Notes: generated by a model not told the origin, from the letters alone. A DNA stretch of 64,000 bases from Rhodoplanes sp963712435 (GCA_963712435.1 CAVQIB010000021.1:1-64000); one strand, 5' to 3'. Shown: positions 8,000 to 16,855, numbered from the stretch's first letter. Translations and numbers: made by a program.

Positions 8000-9397
8000 A
8001 TGAATCTCAGGCTGGGTACGAGAGTTGACGCTGTCGCGTCAACGCCGGGTTCGGTGTATACGAGCCTTTGCGGCGCCGACCCTGGCGAGGCGATGCATCG
8101 CTTTATCGCCGAGATGTATCCCATCTGCCGGAGCATCACCGGGGAGGGCGTGCGCGCGACCCTCGAACTGCTGCGCGCGCATGTTCCGATCACCGTGCAC
8201 GAGGTGCCGTCGGGACTTCAGCTGTTTGATTGGACCATTCCGCCCGAATGGACGATCCGCGACGCCTACATCAAGAATCGCGCTGGCGAGCGCGTCGTCG
8301 ATTTCACCAGGTCCAATCTCCATGTGGTGAGCTATAGCCGGCCGGTCGCCGCCAGAATGTCCCTGGAAGAACTGCGGCCGCATCTCTTCACCTTGCCTGA
8401 ACAACCCGACTGGATCCCCTACCGCACGTCCTACGGAACCGAGGACTGGGGATTCTGCCTCACTCATAACCAGCTGCTCGCCCTCGACGAGGACGTCTAC
8501 GAAATCTGCATCGATTCATCGCTCCGGCCGGGCTATCTCACCTACGGTGAATTCCTGCTGCGCGGGCGATCCTTGGGCGAGGTGCTCATCTCCTGCCACA
8601 TCTGCCACCCCAGTCTTTGCAACGACAATCTGTCGGGCATCGTCGTCGCGGCCGCGCTCGCGCAGCGGCTGCTGTCGCTGAAGACACGCTATTCATATCG
8701 ATTTTTGTTCATTCCGAGCACCATCGGTTCGGTGACATGGCTCGCGCTGAACCATTCTCGCGTATTCCGCATCAAGCACGGCCTGGTGCTCATGTGCCTC
8801 GGCGATTTCGGCAAGCCGCACTACAAGGCAAGTCGCCGCGGCGACGCCGAGATCGACCGCGTCGTCGCATACGTGCTGAAAGAGAGCGGGCATGAGCACA
8901 CGATCGAGCCGTTCTCCCCCTTCGGCTATGACGAGCGTCAGTTCTGCTCGCCTGGGTTTGATCTGCCGCTCGGCTGCTTCAGCCGCTCGCCATGGGCCCG
9001 CTTTCCTCAATACCACACCTCCGCGGATGACTTGACCTTCGTCGCGCCGGCTTACCTGCACGATTCGCTCGCGAAGCTGCTCGCCGTGGTCGACGTGCTG
9101 GAGAACAATCGCGTTTACATCAATCGGAATCCCTATTGCGAGCCGCGACTCCGCAAGTATGACCTATACCATTCGCTAGGGGATGTCGCGGACGCCAACT
9201 TCCGGCTGGCCCTTCCCTGGGTGCTCAACATGAGCGACGGCTCGAAGAGCCTCCTCGACATCGCCACCGAGGCCAATCTCCCTTGGGAGGCCGCAACACA
9301 AGCGGCGCGCGGATTGTGCGCTCGCGGCCTGCTGACATCGGTGGAGAAATCGCGCCGCATGCTCCCTGCGAAAAAGCGGCGGGCGGACAGGAATTAG
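8000..9397 (+). CDS. DUF4910/DUF2172 aminopeptidase-like protein of polysaccharide loci
   Basis: 465 residues; AGGCAGGA lies 6 bases before ATG 8000. Family members usually begin near MHRFIAEMYPICRSITG, here residue 32 (ATG 8093), so the true start could be there. Three blocks are visible: a winged N-terminal part with VPSGLQLFDWTIPPEW, a zinc-aminopeptidase-like core with CHICHPSLCNDNLSG, YDERQFCSPG and YHTSADDL (putative metal ligands His, Asp, Glu, His), and a C-terminal winged-helix-like tail (DGSKSLLDIA onward). Homologues are annotated as polysaccharide-biosynthesis proteins with an aminopeptidase-like domain. The reaction is unknown; amide hydrolysis on a sugar is possible. It stands 233 bases after the rfbC gene and convergent to the PIG-L gene. 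Confidence 0.82.
   Translation: MNLRLGTRVDAVASTPGSVYTSLCGADPGEAMHRFIAEMYPICRSITGEGVRATLELLRAHVPITVHEVPSGLQLFDWTIPPEWTIRDAYIKNRAGERVVDFTRSNLHVVSYSRPVAARMSLEELRPHLFTLPEQPDWIPYRTSYGTEDWGFCLTHNQLLALDEDVYEICIDSSLRPGYLTYGEFLLRGRSLGEVLISCHICHPSLCNDNLSGIVVAAALAQRLLSLKTRYSYRFLFIPSTIGSVTWLALNHSRVFRIKHGLVLMCLGDFGKPHYKASRRGDAEIDRVVAYVLKESGHEHTIEPFSPFGYDERQFCSPGFDLPLGCFSRSPWARFPQYHTSADDLTFVAPAYLHDSLAKLLAVVDVLENNRVYINRNPYCEPRLRKYDLYHSLGDVADANFRLALPWVLNMSDGSKSLLDIATEANLPWEAATQAARGLCARGLLTSVEKSRRMLPAKKRRADRN
8024..8043. promoter_or_regulatory. Inverted repeat GTTGACGC-TGTC-GCGTCAAC near the DUF4910 gene start
   Basis: A perfect 8-bp inverted repeat containing TTGAC and GTCAA half-sites but spaced by 8 bases, not 4. 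It lies inside the first codons if translation starts at 8000, or 50–69 bases upstream of the alternative ATG 8093. It may be chance in coding DNA. Confidence 0.3.
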
Positions 9398-9411
9398 CTC
9401 TCGGACGACGA

Positions 9412-9443
9412 CCGCCCCTTGTCGCCGCCGCGGCGAGGGGCGG
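9412..9443. terminator. G+C-rich hairpin between convergent genes
   Basis: CCGCCCC and GGGGCGG flank an inner TCGCCG/CGGCGA pairing, so a long stem forms just after the DUF4910 stop. There is no clear T-tract, so terminator function is inferred from position only. Confidence 0.4.
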
Positions 9444-9566
9444 CCTTCAATGCAGGGTCGCGCCAAGTCGCGTACCGCGCGGCTTGATGAAAGCACAAAA
9501 AAACGGAAGACGATGGCCCGAGAAACGATGAAGCAACGATGAACCGGGAAATATGCGTCCGTTCGC

Positions 9567-10220
9567 TCAGATCATCGCCAGCTTGCGCGCAAAGAACGCT
9601 TCCGCATAGCCCTCCGGCGCCCGGCATTCCATGCCGCGGATGCGCGCCAAGCCGCGAAACACCTCGGCGTCGAACCAATCCTTGGAACGCTGGGTGCCGA
9701 AGTGAACGTTCAACAGGTCGATCTTGCGCTGCAGCTCGCGCGCCGAAACCGGCACATACAGGTTCGGCTGGCCGAGATCGCCGTCCCATTTGGGGATCTC
9801 GTACTCGAGAATCAGGTGGTTACGAAAGGTATTCCACGTCAGCCGGCAGATTTCGCGGTGATCCTGATGCCCGTCGTCGCGGCGGTGGGTCACGATGATG
9901 TCGGGCGCGACCCGCGCCTTGAGCTCCTCGAGATAGGACTTGATCGCCTCGGCTTCCTCCGGGAAGTAGGCGTCGCGAAACGACTTGACCTCGATCTTGG
10001 CGCTCGCCGCGCCGCGGAGGAAATCGGCCGCCGAGCGGCGCGCTTCCTCCTCGCGCTCTCCGGTCGCGCTCAACACGCACCAGACCACATCGAGCTGGAC
10101 CCCGCGCGCCATCATGTTCAAGAGCAGCCCGCCCGCTCCGATCTCGATGTCGTCGGAATGCGCGCCGAGACAAAGGAGCGAGAGCCGATCGCCGGGCGCA
10201 GCGGCCTGGAGCGTTCTCAT
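9567..10220 (-). CDS. PIG-L/LmbE family deacetylase
   Basis: 217 residues. ATG 10220 overlaps the stop of the upstream rfbF gene as ATGA, a strong sign of coupling. It has the family zinc site: AHSDDIEIG near residues 20–28 (canonical A/P-H-x-D-D) and HRRDDGHQDHREI (third ligand in HxxxH form) near residues 115–127. These enzymes remove N-acetyl or other acyl groups from sugars, for example GlcNAc-linked lipids or glycans. Coupled to a sugar nucleotidylyltransferase, it probably deacetylates a sugar or nucleotide sugar of the repeat unit. The substrate is not predictable. No signal peptide, so cytosolic. Confidence 0.88.
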   Translation of the reverse strand: MRTLQAAAPGDRLSLLCLGAHSDDIEIGAGGLLLNMMARGVQLDVVWCVLSATGEREEEARRSAADFLRGAASAKIEVKSFRDAYFPEEAEAIKSYLEELKARVAPDIIVTHRRDDGHQDHREICRLTWNTFRNHLILEYEIPKWDGDLGQPNLYVPVSARELQRKIDLLNVHFGTQRSKDWFDAEVFRGLARIRGMECRAPEGYAEAFFARKLAMI

Positions 10221-11038
10221 GGGACGACTCGCATGGGGGCAAGATCGATCGATCGGCGCCACGAATCCACGGCTGGACGCCAGGGCATGTCGCCGCGCTC
10301 CACCATCTCCTCCAGCACCTGCCGGTCGCGTAGCGTGTCCATGGCCCGCCAGAAGCCTTCGTGCTTGTAGGCCATCAGGAGGTCCTTTTCGATCAGCCGG
10401 TTGAACGGCTCGAGGACAAGCTCCTCTCCCGGCCGCATGAATTCGAAAATCTCGCTCCGGAAGATGAAGTAGCCTCCGTTGATCCATATGTCGGATTCCT
10501 GGCTCGAGCGGAAACGCTTGATCGCGTCGTCGGGCTCGAACTCCGCCAGGTGGAACGAGAACGGCGGACGCACGGCGATGAAGCAGCCGAGCTTCCCGCT
10601 CTTGCGGAAGCGCTCCACCATTTCCGGCAGCGGCGCATCGGTCAGGCCGTCGCTGTAGTTTGCGAGGAATATCTCCTCGTTTTCGACGAGATGCTTCACC
10701 GCCATCAGGCGTCCGCCGATATTCCGCCAAATCCCCGTGTCGATCAGGGTGACGCGCCAGTCCGGCGGCCCTTCGCCGAGAATGTCGACGCTGTCGCCGA
10801 AATTCGACACCACGCAATCGGCGGCCACCGTCTTCTTGTAGTTCAGGAAGTAGTCCTTGATCACCCCGGCCTTATAGCCGAGGCAAAGGACGAAATCGCG
10901 ATGATCGTAGTGGCTGTAGTACTGCATGATGTGCCAGAGGATCGGCTGCGAGCCGATCGGCACCATGGGTTTCGGAATGCTCTCCGAGTATTCGCGTATC
11001 CGAGTTCCAAGGCCACCGCAAAAGAGAACGACCTTCAT
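10217..11038 (-). CDS. rfbF: Glucose-1-phosphate cytidylyltransferase-like nucleotidyltransferase
   Basis: 273 residues with the nucleotidyltransferase signature at the N-terminus: CGGLGTR, then KPMVPIGSQPILWHIMQYYS and FVLCLGYKAGVIKDYFLNY, which closely follow RfbF-type cytidylyltransferases. Further on, ANYSDGLTD supplies the metal-binding Asp, followed by NGGYFIFRSEIF and EPFNRLIEKDLLMAYKHEGFWRAMDT. It would make a CDP-hexose from a hexose-1-phosphate and CTP. The first gene of a two-gene minus-strand operon with the PIG-L deacetylase. The rest of a CDP-sugar pathway (an RfbG-type 4,6-dehydratase) is not obvious unless the SDR at 6116 does that step. Confidence 0.88.
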   Translation of the reverse strand: MKVVLFCGGLGTRIREYSESIPKPMVPIGSQPILWHIMQYYSHYDHRDFVLCLGYKAGVIKDYFLNYKKTVAADCVVSNFGDSVDILGEGPPDWRVTLIDTGIWRNIGGRLMAVKHLVENEEIFLANYSDGLTDAPLPEMVERFRKSGKLGCFIAVRPPFSFHLAEFEPDDAIKRFRSSQESDIWINGGYFIFRSEIFEFMRPGEELVLEPFNRLIEKDLLMAYKHEGFWRAMDTLRDRQVLEEMVERGDMPWRPAVDSWRRSIDLAPMRVVP

Positions 11039-11450
11039 GGCATTGCCTCGTTCAGAGTGAAATCCGGCTTACTGCCCGCAGCGGGCGGTCGTGCGACGTG
11101 GTCGAATGCGGCGCCATCCCAGCGATGTTTCGTGTGATCCCATCGCTCCATCTCCGCGCGCGCCAACTCGCCAGTCGCGTCCCTGCCGACCCATGTCCGC
11201 GGACGCCGTCACGCCTGCACCAGATCATCAGGCATGACGGCATGAGCTATGCGGCATGCGGCCGGGGTGGAGTTGATGGTTGTCAACTCGAATGACGTCG
11301 CCGGCCCTAGCCTCACGATCGAAGTCGGTGTGGTCGGCGTCCGCAGGCCGTAAAGCTCGTCGACTTTGGCGTCCGCCTGGGGTCGCGCAATGTCAGAGGC
11401 GCTTCGCAGGCGGGCCGCACGGACAGCATCACGAGACGAGGAAAACACCT
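11039..11450. other. Divergent control region between rfbF and the rfbC-type gene
   Basis: 412 bases with no credible gene. It holds an operator-like palindrome at 11271–11288 and the promoters of the two divergent transcription units. No terminator is expected or seen. Confidence 0.5.
11271..11288. promoter_or_regulatory. Operator-like palindrome, site 3 (AGTTGATGGTTGTCAACT)
   Basis: TTGAT-GGTT-GTCAA: one half-site is the exact Fnr-type TTGAT. It matches the other sites at 17 of 18 positions once the variable centre is ignored. It lies about 171 bases upstream of ATG 11451 and 233 bases upstream of rfbF, so it could serve either unit. Confidence 0.6.
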
Positions 11451-13403
11451 ATGATCTTCACGGAAACAAAGCTTGCCGGCGCTTACATCATCGATCTGGA
11501 GAGGCGCGAAGACAATCGCGGCTTCTTCGCCCGCATGTTCTGCCAGAAGGAGTTGGCCGCGCACGGATTGAAGCCCGTCATCGCGCAGGCGAATGTCGCC
11601 TCGAGCGCGAAGCGCGGCACTCTGCGCGGCATGCATTTCCAGTATCCGCCGGCGGCGGAGACGAAATATGTCCGCTGCACGCGCGGCGGCATTCTCGACA
11701 TCATCGTCGATCTGCGGCCGGAATCGCCGACCTTCCTGGAGCACGTCGCAGTCGAGCTGACCGCCGACAACCAGCGCGGACTTTATGTTCCGGAGCGCTT
11801 CGCGCACGGCTACATAACCTTGGCGGACAATACCGACACGAGCTACATGGTCGGGGAATACTATACGCCGGGCGTCGAAAGCGGGCTGATGTATAACGAC
11901 CCGCGGCTCGGCCTGCAGTGGCCAATGCCGGTCAAAAGCATTTCGGAAAAGGATACGAAGTGGCGGCTGCTCGACGAGATCGAAGACGATCTCATTCAGC
12001 GCATGACCAATCCGCGAAATGGTGGACGCCTGATGTTTCTCGTCGACACTGCTTTGAAGGCGCGGGCGGACGCGCAGAACCCGGTGCGGGTCGGCTTGAT
12101 CGGCGCCGGCTTCATGGTCCAGGGCCTGACCAACATGATCGTCAACGCGACGCCGGGCATGAGCGTCGTCGCAATCTCCAACCGGCGCCCCGAGCGCGCC
12201 GCGAACGTGTTCAAGTATGCGGGCAAGGAAGCCGTGCGAGTCGACAGCGCCGCCAAGTTCGAGGCGGCGGCCAGCGCCGGTCGGCCGATCGTAACCGACG
12301 ATCCGTATCTGATTTGCGCTAGTCCGCACATCGATGTGATCGTCGAGGCGACCGGTCATGTCGATTTCGGACTTCGGGTGACGCTCGATGCCATGAAGCA
12401 CGGCAAGCACGTCGTGCTGATGAATGCCGAACTCGACGCGACGCTTGGTCCAATTCTTCAGGTCCACGCCAAGCGCCACAACGTGATCGTCTCCGCATGC
12501 GACGGGGACGAGCCCGGAGTTCAGATGAACCTGTATCGCTGGGTCAAGGGCCTCGGCCTTACGCCCCGCGTGATGGGCAACATCAAGGGCCTGCAAGACC
12601 CCTATCGCAATCCGACGACGCAGGCCGGGTTCGCGGAAAAGTGGGGTCAGAACCCGGCGATGGTGACCTCCTTCGCCGACGGCTCGAAGATAAGCTTCGA
12701 GCAGTCGATCGTCGCCAATGCAACCGGGTTCAAGGTGCGTTCCAGAGGCATGTCGCGCGGATTCGAATACAAGGGCGACATCATGGAGATCGGCAAGCTC
12801 TACGACATCGACGAGGTGCGCGAACTGGGCGGCGTCGTCGACTATGTGGTGGGCACGCCGCTGACCAAGGTCTATTGCCTCGCCGAGCATCCCGACCCCA
12901 AACAGCAGCGCTATCTCAGCCTGTACAAGATGGGAGAGGGCCCGCTCTACAGCTTCTTCATTCCGTACCACCTCGTTCACTTCGAGGTGCCGTCCGCGAT
13001 CGCGCGCGTCGCGCTGTTCGGCGATTCGCTGGCGCAGCCTTTGGGTCCGCCCGTCGTGGAAGTGTGCGCCGTCGCAAAACGCGATCTGCGCGCGGGGGAG
13101 GTTCTGGACTGCCCCGGCGAATACATGACCTACGGTGAGGCGTGCAACTCCGACGAGATGGCCCACTACAACTATCTGCCCGAGGGGCTCGTCGAGGGAT
13201 GCACGCTGGTGCGGGCGATCGCGCGCGATCAGCCGATAACCTACGACGATGTCACCTTGCCGGTCGGCCGGCTGGCCGACGCGTATCGCGCGGAGCAGAA
13301 CGCTCACTTCTTCGGATCGCGGCGGCCTGAGCGCACGGACGCATTCAATCTCGACAGCCCCCGGCGCAATGTGCGGCCGGCGGCTGGAGTCTACGCCAAC
13401 TGA
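11451..13403 (+). CDS. RfbC-type epimerase joined to a SAF-domain NAD(P)-dependent oxidoreductase (fusion or frameshift artefact)
   Basis: One 650-residue open frame. Residues 1–~185 are an RmlC-type cupin (NRGFFARMFC, KRGTLRGMHFQ, RCTRGGILDIIVDLRP, YVPERFAHGYITL). Residues about 195–650 start like an independent protein, MFLVDTALKARADAQ, and form a homoserine-dehydrogenase-like NAD(P)-dependent oxidoreductase with RVGLIGAGFMVQG, GDEPGVQMNLYRW and a C-terminal SAF domain (AKRDLRAGEVLD). At 12031–12035 the bases TGATG place a stop in the +1 frame exactly on the ATG of the second part. One surplus base between 12006 and 12031 would turn two overlapping genes into this fusion. Such extra bases are common elsewhere in this window, so I favour two coupled genes. 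Confidence 0.85.
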   Translation: MIFTETKLAGAYIIDLERREDNRGFFARMFCQKELAAHGLKPVIAQANVASSAKRGTLRGMHFQYPPAAETKYVRCTRGGILDIIVDLRPESPTFLEHVAVELTADNQRGLYVPERFAHGYITLADNTDTSYMVGEYYTPGVESGLMYNDPRLGLQWPMPVKSISEKDTKWRLLDEIEDDLIQRMTNPRNGGRLMFLVDTALKARADAQNPVRVGLIGAGFMVQGLTNMIVNATPGMSVVAISNRRPERAANVFKYAGKEAVRVDSAAKFEAAASAGRPIVTDDPYLICASPHIDVIVEATGHVDFGLRVTLDAMKHGKHVVLMNAELDATLGPILQVHAKRHNVIVSACDGDEPGVQMNLYRWVKGLGLTPRVMGNIKGLQDPYRNPTTQAGFAEKWGQNPAMVTSFADGSKISFEQSIVANATGFKVRSRGMSRGFEYKGDIMEIGKLYDIDEVRELGGVVDYVVGTPLTKVYCLAEHPDPKQQRYLSLYKMGEGPLYSFFIPYHLVHFEVPSAIARVALFGDSLAQPLGPPVVEVCAVAKRDLRAGEVLDCPGEYMTYGEACNSDEMAHYNYLPEGLVEGCTLVRAIARDQPITYDDVTLPVGRLADAYRAEQNAHFFGSRRPERTDAFNLDSPRRNVRPAAGVYAN

Positions 13404-13601
13404 CGCAAATCCCGCCGCCCCGCCGCGCCGGACGGAACGGCGTCGGCGGGCGGCGGTTTCGCCATCGCGATGCGCCCGCTTTCCCGGAAAATCGCCGCCG
13501 CGATGACGCGCAGCGGCGTCGAGCGTAGCGACGGGGAAGGGTCTTTCGGTCGCTGACACAAGCCCATTAGCGTCGCCCGCCACTGCCGGCCCAGGTCCAC
13601 G

Positions 13602-15017
13602 ATGAACGCCGAACAGAACCAGATGACGAGGGATCGGCCGGTCGGGAGGGCGCTCGGCGCCGAACCCTTCTGGTGGATTGCGGCCGGGCTGTTCTGCGTG
13701 CTGCTCGGCCTCAGCGCGAGGAATGTCGATCTTACGACGGTGCTGGTGACGGTCGCGCTCCCCGCAATTCCCTTCGTTCTTTACCTCGTGGTCAATGGGA
13801 TCGGCGGGCACCGGACGCAGGGCGTGTTGCTGGCGATTGTCGTTCTGATCGTGCTGACGGCGAATTTCCGGACCCGCGCCTACGACGAGAAGGACATCGA
13901 CTTCCAAGTCGCATTGCGCTTGGCCGCCATTGCATGCATGTACGCGATGAGCGTGCTGTTCGTGCGTCGGATACTGCTCGGCGTGAATACGATCGCGCTG
14001 TCGAGTTGGCTGTGTTTCCTGTCCTACACGGTGCTGACGTCGACTTACGCTGTGAATTTCGGACTTGCCTTTGTTTCAACGGTGTCCCTGCTCGGGGCCT
14101 TCCTGTTCGTTTGCTATCTGTGCGTCCAGTACGGGCCTGATCGCGCCGCCTGGGCTGTGGCGACGGCCTCCTCGATCATGTGTCTGGTGTCGCTCTGGGT
14201 CTATTTCGCGATCCCGAGCTTCGGCCGAATGAGCGATTGGCTGGGAAGCGAATTTGTCGTGACTGCCCGCCTTCAAGGCGTGTTCGGCTCGTCGAACGGC
14301 GCCGGCATGGCGTCCGCCGCGAGCCTTTTCCTCATATTGACGTTCCTGCCGTCGGCGCCTGCACGCGCTCGGATCTGGAAATATGTCGGCGCATCCGCGG
14401 CGTTCCTCTGCCTCGTTCTCAGCAACAACCGCATGGCCCTGTTTGCGCTCCTCGTTTCAACGATGACCTTCTACGTCCTGACGGGACCGGTCGCGCGCAA
14501 GGGTCTCCTCGTAGCCGCGGTCGGACTGTTCGTCGCGTCATGCGCGGCCTTGTTTACCGACGAGCTCGTATCCCTGGTGTCGCGCAGCTCAACGGAAACC
14601 GAGGTTCTGACGCTGACCGGACGCACGCGGATTTGGCCGGTGGTCCTCGAACTGTGGCGGCAATCGCCGCTTTTCGGCTACGGCTACGGCTCCGCCCTCT
14701 ACATCCTGCCGGTGCACCCCGATCTGTTCCGTGCTGCCGCCCATTCGCATAATCTCTATCTGGAGCAGCTGTTCTCCGGCGGCGTGATCGGCCTTGGCCT
14801 GTTTGTCTGCAGCGTGATCGTCACGATCGTCGTCGCCTGGAGGACCGGGGCCGCGCGTGAATTGTCCCTGCTGATGTTCTTCTTGATCTACGGCCTGACG
14901 GAGCCGGTGATCTATGGGCCCGTGTCTTTCCCGCTCATCATCCTGTTCCTTGCGGTCGCCATGACGATTTCCCGATCGCCGGCGACAATGGCGCAAAGGG
15001 CGCGGCGACGAACATGA
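13602..15017 (+). CDS. O-antigen ligase/polymerase family membrane protein (Wzy/ExoQ-like)
   Basis: 471 residues with about eleven predicted transmembrane helices. The Wzy_C-type signature region is present: LSNNRMALFALL, then a periplasmic loop with LTGRTRIWPVVLELW, GYGYGS and HSHNLYLEQLFSGGVIGLGLF, the conserved His/Asn motif of this superfamily. In a locus with a priming transferase and an ExoF-type exporter, polymerisation of lipid-linked repeat units on the periplasmic face is more likely than O-antigen ligation. The two cannot be told apart by sequence. A tail of basic residues (RRRT) ends the protein. Confidence 0.85.
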   Translation: MNAEQNQMTRDRPVGRALGAEPFWWIAAGLFCVLLGLSARNVDLTTVLVTVALPAIPFVLYLVVNGIGGHRTQGVLLAIVVLIVLTANFRTRAYDEKDIDFQVALRLAAIACMYAMSVLFVRRILLGVNTIALSSWLCFLSYTVLTSTYAVNFGLAFVSTVSLLGAFLFVCYLCVQYGPDRAAWAVATASSIMCLVSLWVYFAIPSFGRMSDWLGSEFVVTARLQGVFGSSNGAGMASAASLFLILTFLPSAPARARIWKYVGASAAFLCLVLSNNRMALFALLVSTMTFYVLTGPVARKGLLVAAVGLFVASCAALFTDELVSLVSRSSTETEVLTLTGRTRIWPVVLELWRQSPLFGYGYGSALYILPVHPDLFRAAAHSHNLYLEQLFSGGVIGLGLFVCSVIVTIVVAWRTGAARELSLLMFFLIYGLTEPVIYGPVSFPLIILFLAVAMTISRSPATMAQRARRRT

Positions 15018-15378
15018 GCGGGCATGCTGGCGACGAGTTGGCAAAGGCGCGAGCGGGCATTGCTCGATCCGGAGGCGTTCGCGCGTGCTGCGTCCTTTCG
15101 TTCGGGGCGGCGCGCTGCTTCGTTTAGAAACGCCTTTTTTTCGCCCAAATCGAGCGTTCGGCCCGCACGAGTTGACGGTCGTCAACTTCTACATGCCTGC
15201 CGACGGTAGTCTTGGCGGGTAAAGCGCCCAAAAAACTCGAGGCAGCGATCTCCGTCTCCGGCGATGCGCAAGATGCGGCAGCGCGGACCCCCTACCGGAT
15301 CGCCGGTGGAGGGTCGCGTCGGTCGAGAGCCCGCAGCACCTTCCATCGAAGGCAGTGATTGCAAAGGAAAAAGCATCG
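15018..15378. other. Promoter region of the export gene
   Basis: 361 bases with no credible gene. It contains operator-like site 4 at 15170–15187 and a T7 run at 15134–15140 that may help terminate the upstream polymerase transcript. Confidence 0.45.
15170..15187. promoter_or_regulatory. Operator-like palindrome, site 4 (AGTTGACGGTCGTCAACT)
   Basis: The best copy: arms AGTTGAC and GTCAACT are perfect complements around GGTC. It lies 200 bases upstream of ATG 15379 of the export gene in a 361-base intergenic region. Confidence 0.65.
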
Positions 15379-16788
15379 ATGAGCAAGTGTGGAGATAATC
15401 GCTCCGTGTCCTTTCGTGAAGCCATTAGGCCCAAAGCGCCGCGATGTCTCATCGGCTGTGCGCTCACCGCAGCGCTCGCATTGTCGGCGGCCGCGGCGTC
15501 GGCTCAGACGCACACGGCGGCCTGGCCGGTCGTTCCTGAGTCCGCCATCGGCATCGACACGGAGTACCACCTTAGCGTCGGCGACGTCATCCAGATATCG
15601 GTTCGCGGCTTTCCCGATCTGCGTCAGCAGTCCGTCGTCGAACTCAACGGCGAAGTCTCCCTGCCGCTGGCGGGCCGTATAAAGATCGTGGATATGACCA
15701 TCGCCGAAGCGCAGTCGGCGATAAAGAAACTTGTCACGGAGAGGCCGCTGGGCCAGCGCTTCAATGACGGTCGCGAGACTTTCACCGTCATCGCGGCGGA
15801 CGACGTGAACATTTCCGTCGCCGAGTATCGGCCCGTTTACGTTCTCGGCGATGTCGGCAAGCCGGGCGAACTTCCGTTCCGCCCGGGTCTGACCGCGCGG
15901 CAGGCGATCGCGCTCGCCGGCGGCTTCGATGTGATGCGCTACCGGCTGGTGAATCCATTCATCGAATCGGCGGAAATGAAAAGCCAGCATGAGACGCTTT
16001 GGACCGAACTCACCAAAGTCCGGGCTCAGATCGCGCGTATCCGCGCGGAGCTCGACGATCGGGCGGATCTCGACCGCGCCGATTTCAAGGACATCCCGCT
16101 CGGTCCCGCCTTCATCGAACAGGTTCTCGAGACGGAAACCGAGACCTTCAAGCGCCGCACGATTGATTTCGCCAAGGAGCGGGAGCACGTCAGCCATACG
16201 ATCCGCCAGGGCGAAGACAAGGTGAAGACGATGGCGGCCGTCCTGAAGAACGAAGAGGACGCCGTGAGCGGCGAGAAGAAGGAATATGCGGACCTGCTCG
16301 AATTCAGCAAACGCGGTACGGTGCCCCTGCTCCGCATGACCGAGGCGCGCCGGATGCAGTCGGCCTCCGAGACGCGCCTGTTGCAGGCGCGCGTGCAGCT
16401 CGACCAGGCCAAGCGCGAGTATTCGGAGGCGATCCGAACCCTGGAGCGGCTGGAGAACACCAGGCGCACCGAGCTGCTGAGCGAACTCCAGGACACGAAC
16501 GTGGCGGCCAACAGCCTGCAGGCGCGGCTGAGCGCCAATGCGGAAAAGCTGCTCCACACCAGCATGCTCAAATCCCGGCTGGTCCGCGGGTCCGGCGCAA
16601 AACCCACGATCTTCGTCTACCGCTCGGCCCGCAACACGAAGCAGGCGATCAGTGGAAACGAGGATACGCCGCTGCGCCCGGGCGACACCATCGAGATCAC
16701 TCTGCAGAACGAGTTCGACGTCGAAAACGATCGCGAATTGTCGCCGGTGCGCAGCGCGAAGAACACCGAGCCTGTGCTCCGTCGCTGA
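15379..16788 (+). CDS. Polysaccharide export protein with long coiled coil (ExoF/Wza-like)
   Basis: 469 residues from ATG 15379 (AAAGGAAA upstream; GTG 15355 is an in-frame alternative). A signal peptide runs to about residue 43 (ALTAALALSAAAASAQT). The Poly_export domain (about 58–145) begins YHLSVGDVIQISVRGFPDLR. An SLBB domain follows with RPVYVLGDVGKPGELPFRPG and LTARQAIALAGGFDVM. Residues about 200–440 are strongly charged and helical, like the coiled coil of ExoF. No lipobox is seen, unlike classic Wza. It probably forms the periplasmic/outer-membrane channel for polymer export. A Wzc/ExoP partner is not in the window. Confidence 0.88.
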   Translation: MSKCGDNRSVSFREAIRPKAPRCLIGCALTAALALSAAAASAQTHTAAWPVVPESAIGIDTEYHLSVGDVIQISVRGFPDLRQQSVVELNGEVSLPLAGRIKIVDMTIAEAQSAIKKLVTERPLGQRFNDGRETFTVIAADDVNISVAEYRPVYVLGDVGKPGELPFRPGLTARQAIALAGGFDVMRYRLVNPFIESAEMKSQHETLWTELTKVRAQIARIRAELDDRADLDRADFKDIPLGPAFIEQVLETETETFKRRTIDFAKEREHVSHTIRQGEDKVKTMAAVLKNEEDAVSGEKKEYADLLEFSKRGTVPLLRMTEARRMQSASETRLLQARVQLDQAKREYSEAIRTLERLENTRRTELLSELQDTNVAANSLQARLSANAEKLLHTSMLKSRLVRGSGAKPTIFVYRSARNTKQAISGNEDTPLRPGDTIEITLQNEFDVENDRELSPVRSAKNTEPVLRR

Positions 16789-16855
16789 GCGCGATCGCTA
16801 CCCTCGGGCGCTCCGCGCCGGGGCCGATGGCGGCCATTTGCACTCAGGTGAACCG

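Noticed and set aside
7797..8003. A 68-codon frame before the DUF4910 gene ending in an ATGA overlap
   Set aside because: No ribosome-binding site, no coherent composition, and the overlap is what chance gives in this frame.
11313..13907. An 864-codon open frame on the minus strand
   Set aside because: It is antisense to the RfbC-type/oxidoreductase gene and the start of the polymerase gene, is rich in Arg/His/Ala from G+C-rich codon shadow, and has no recognisable domain.
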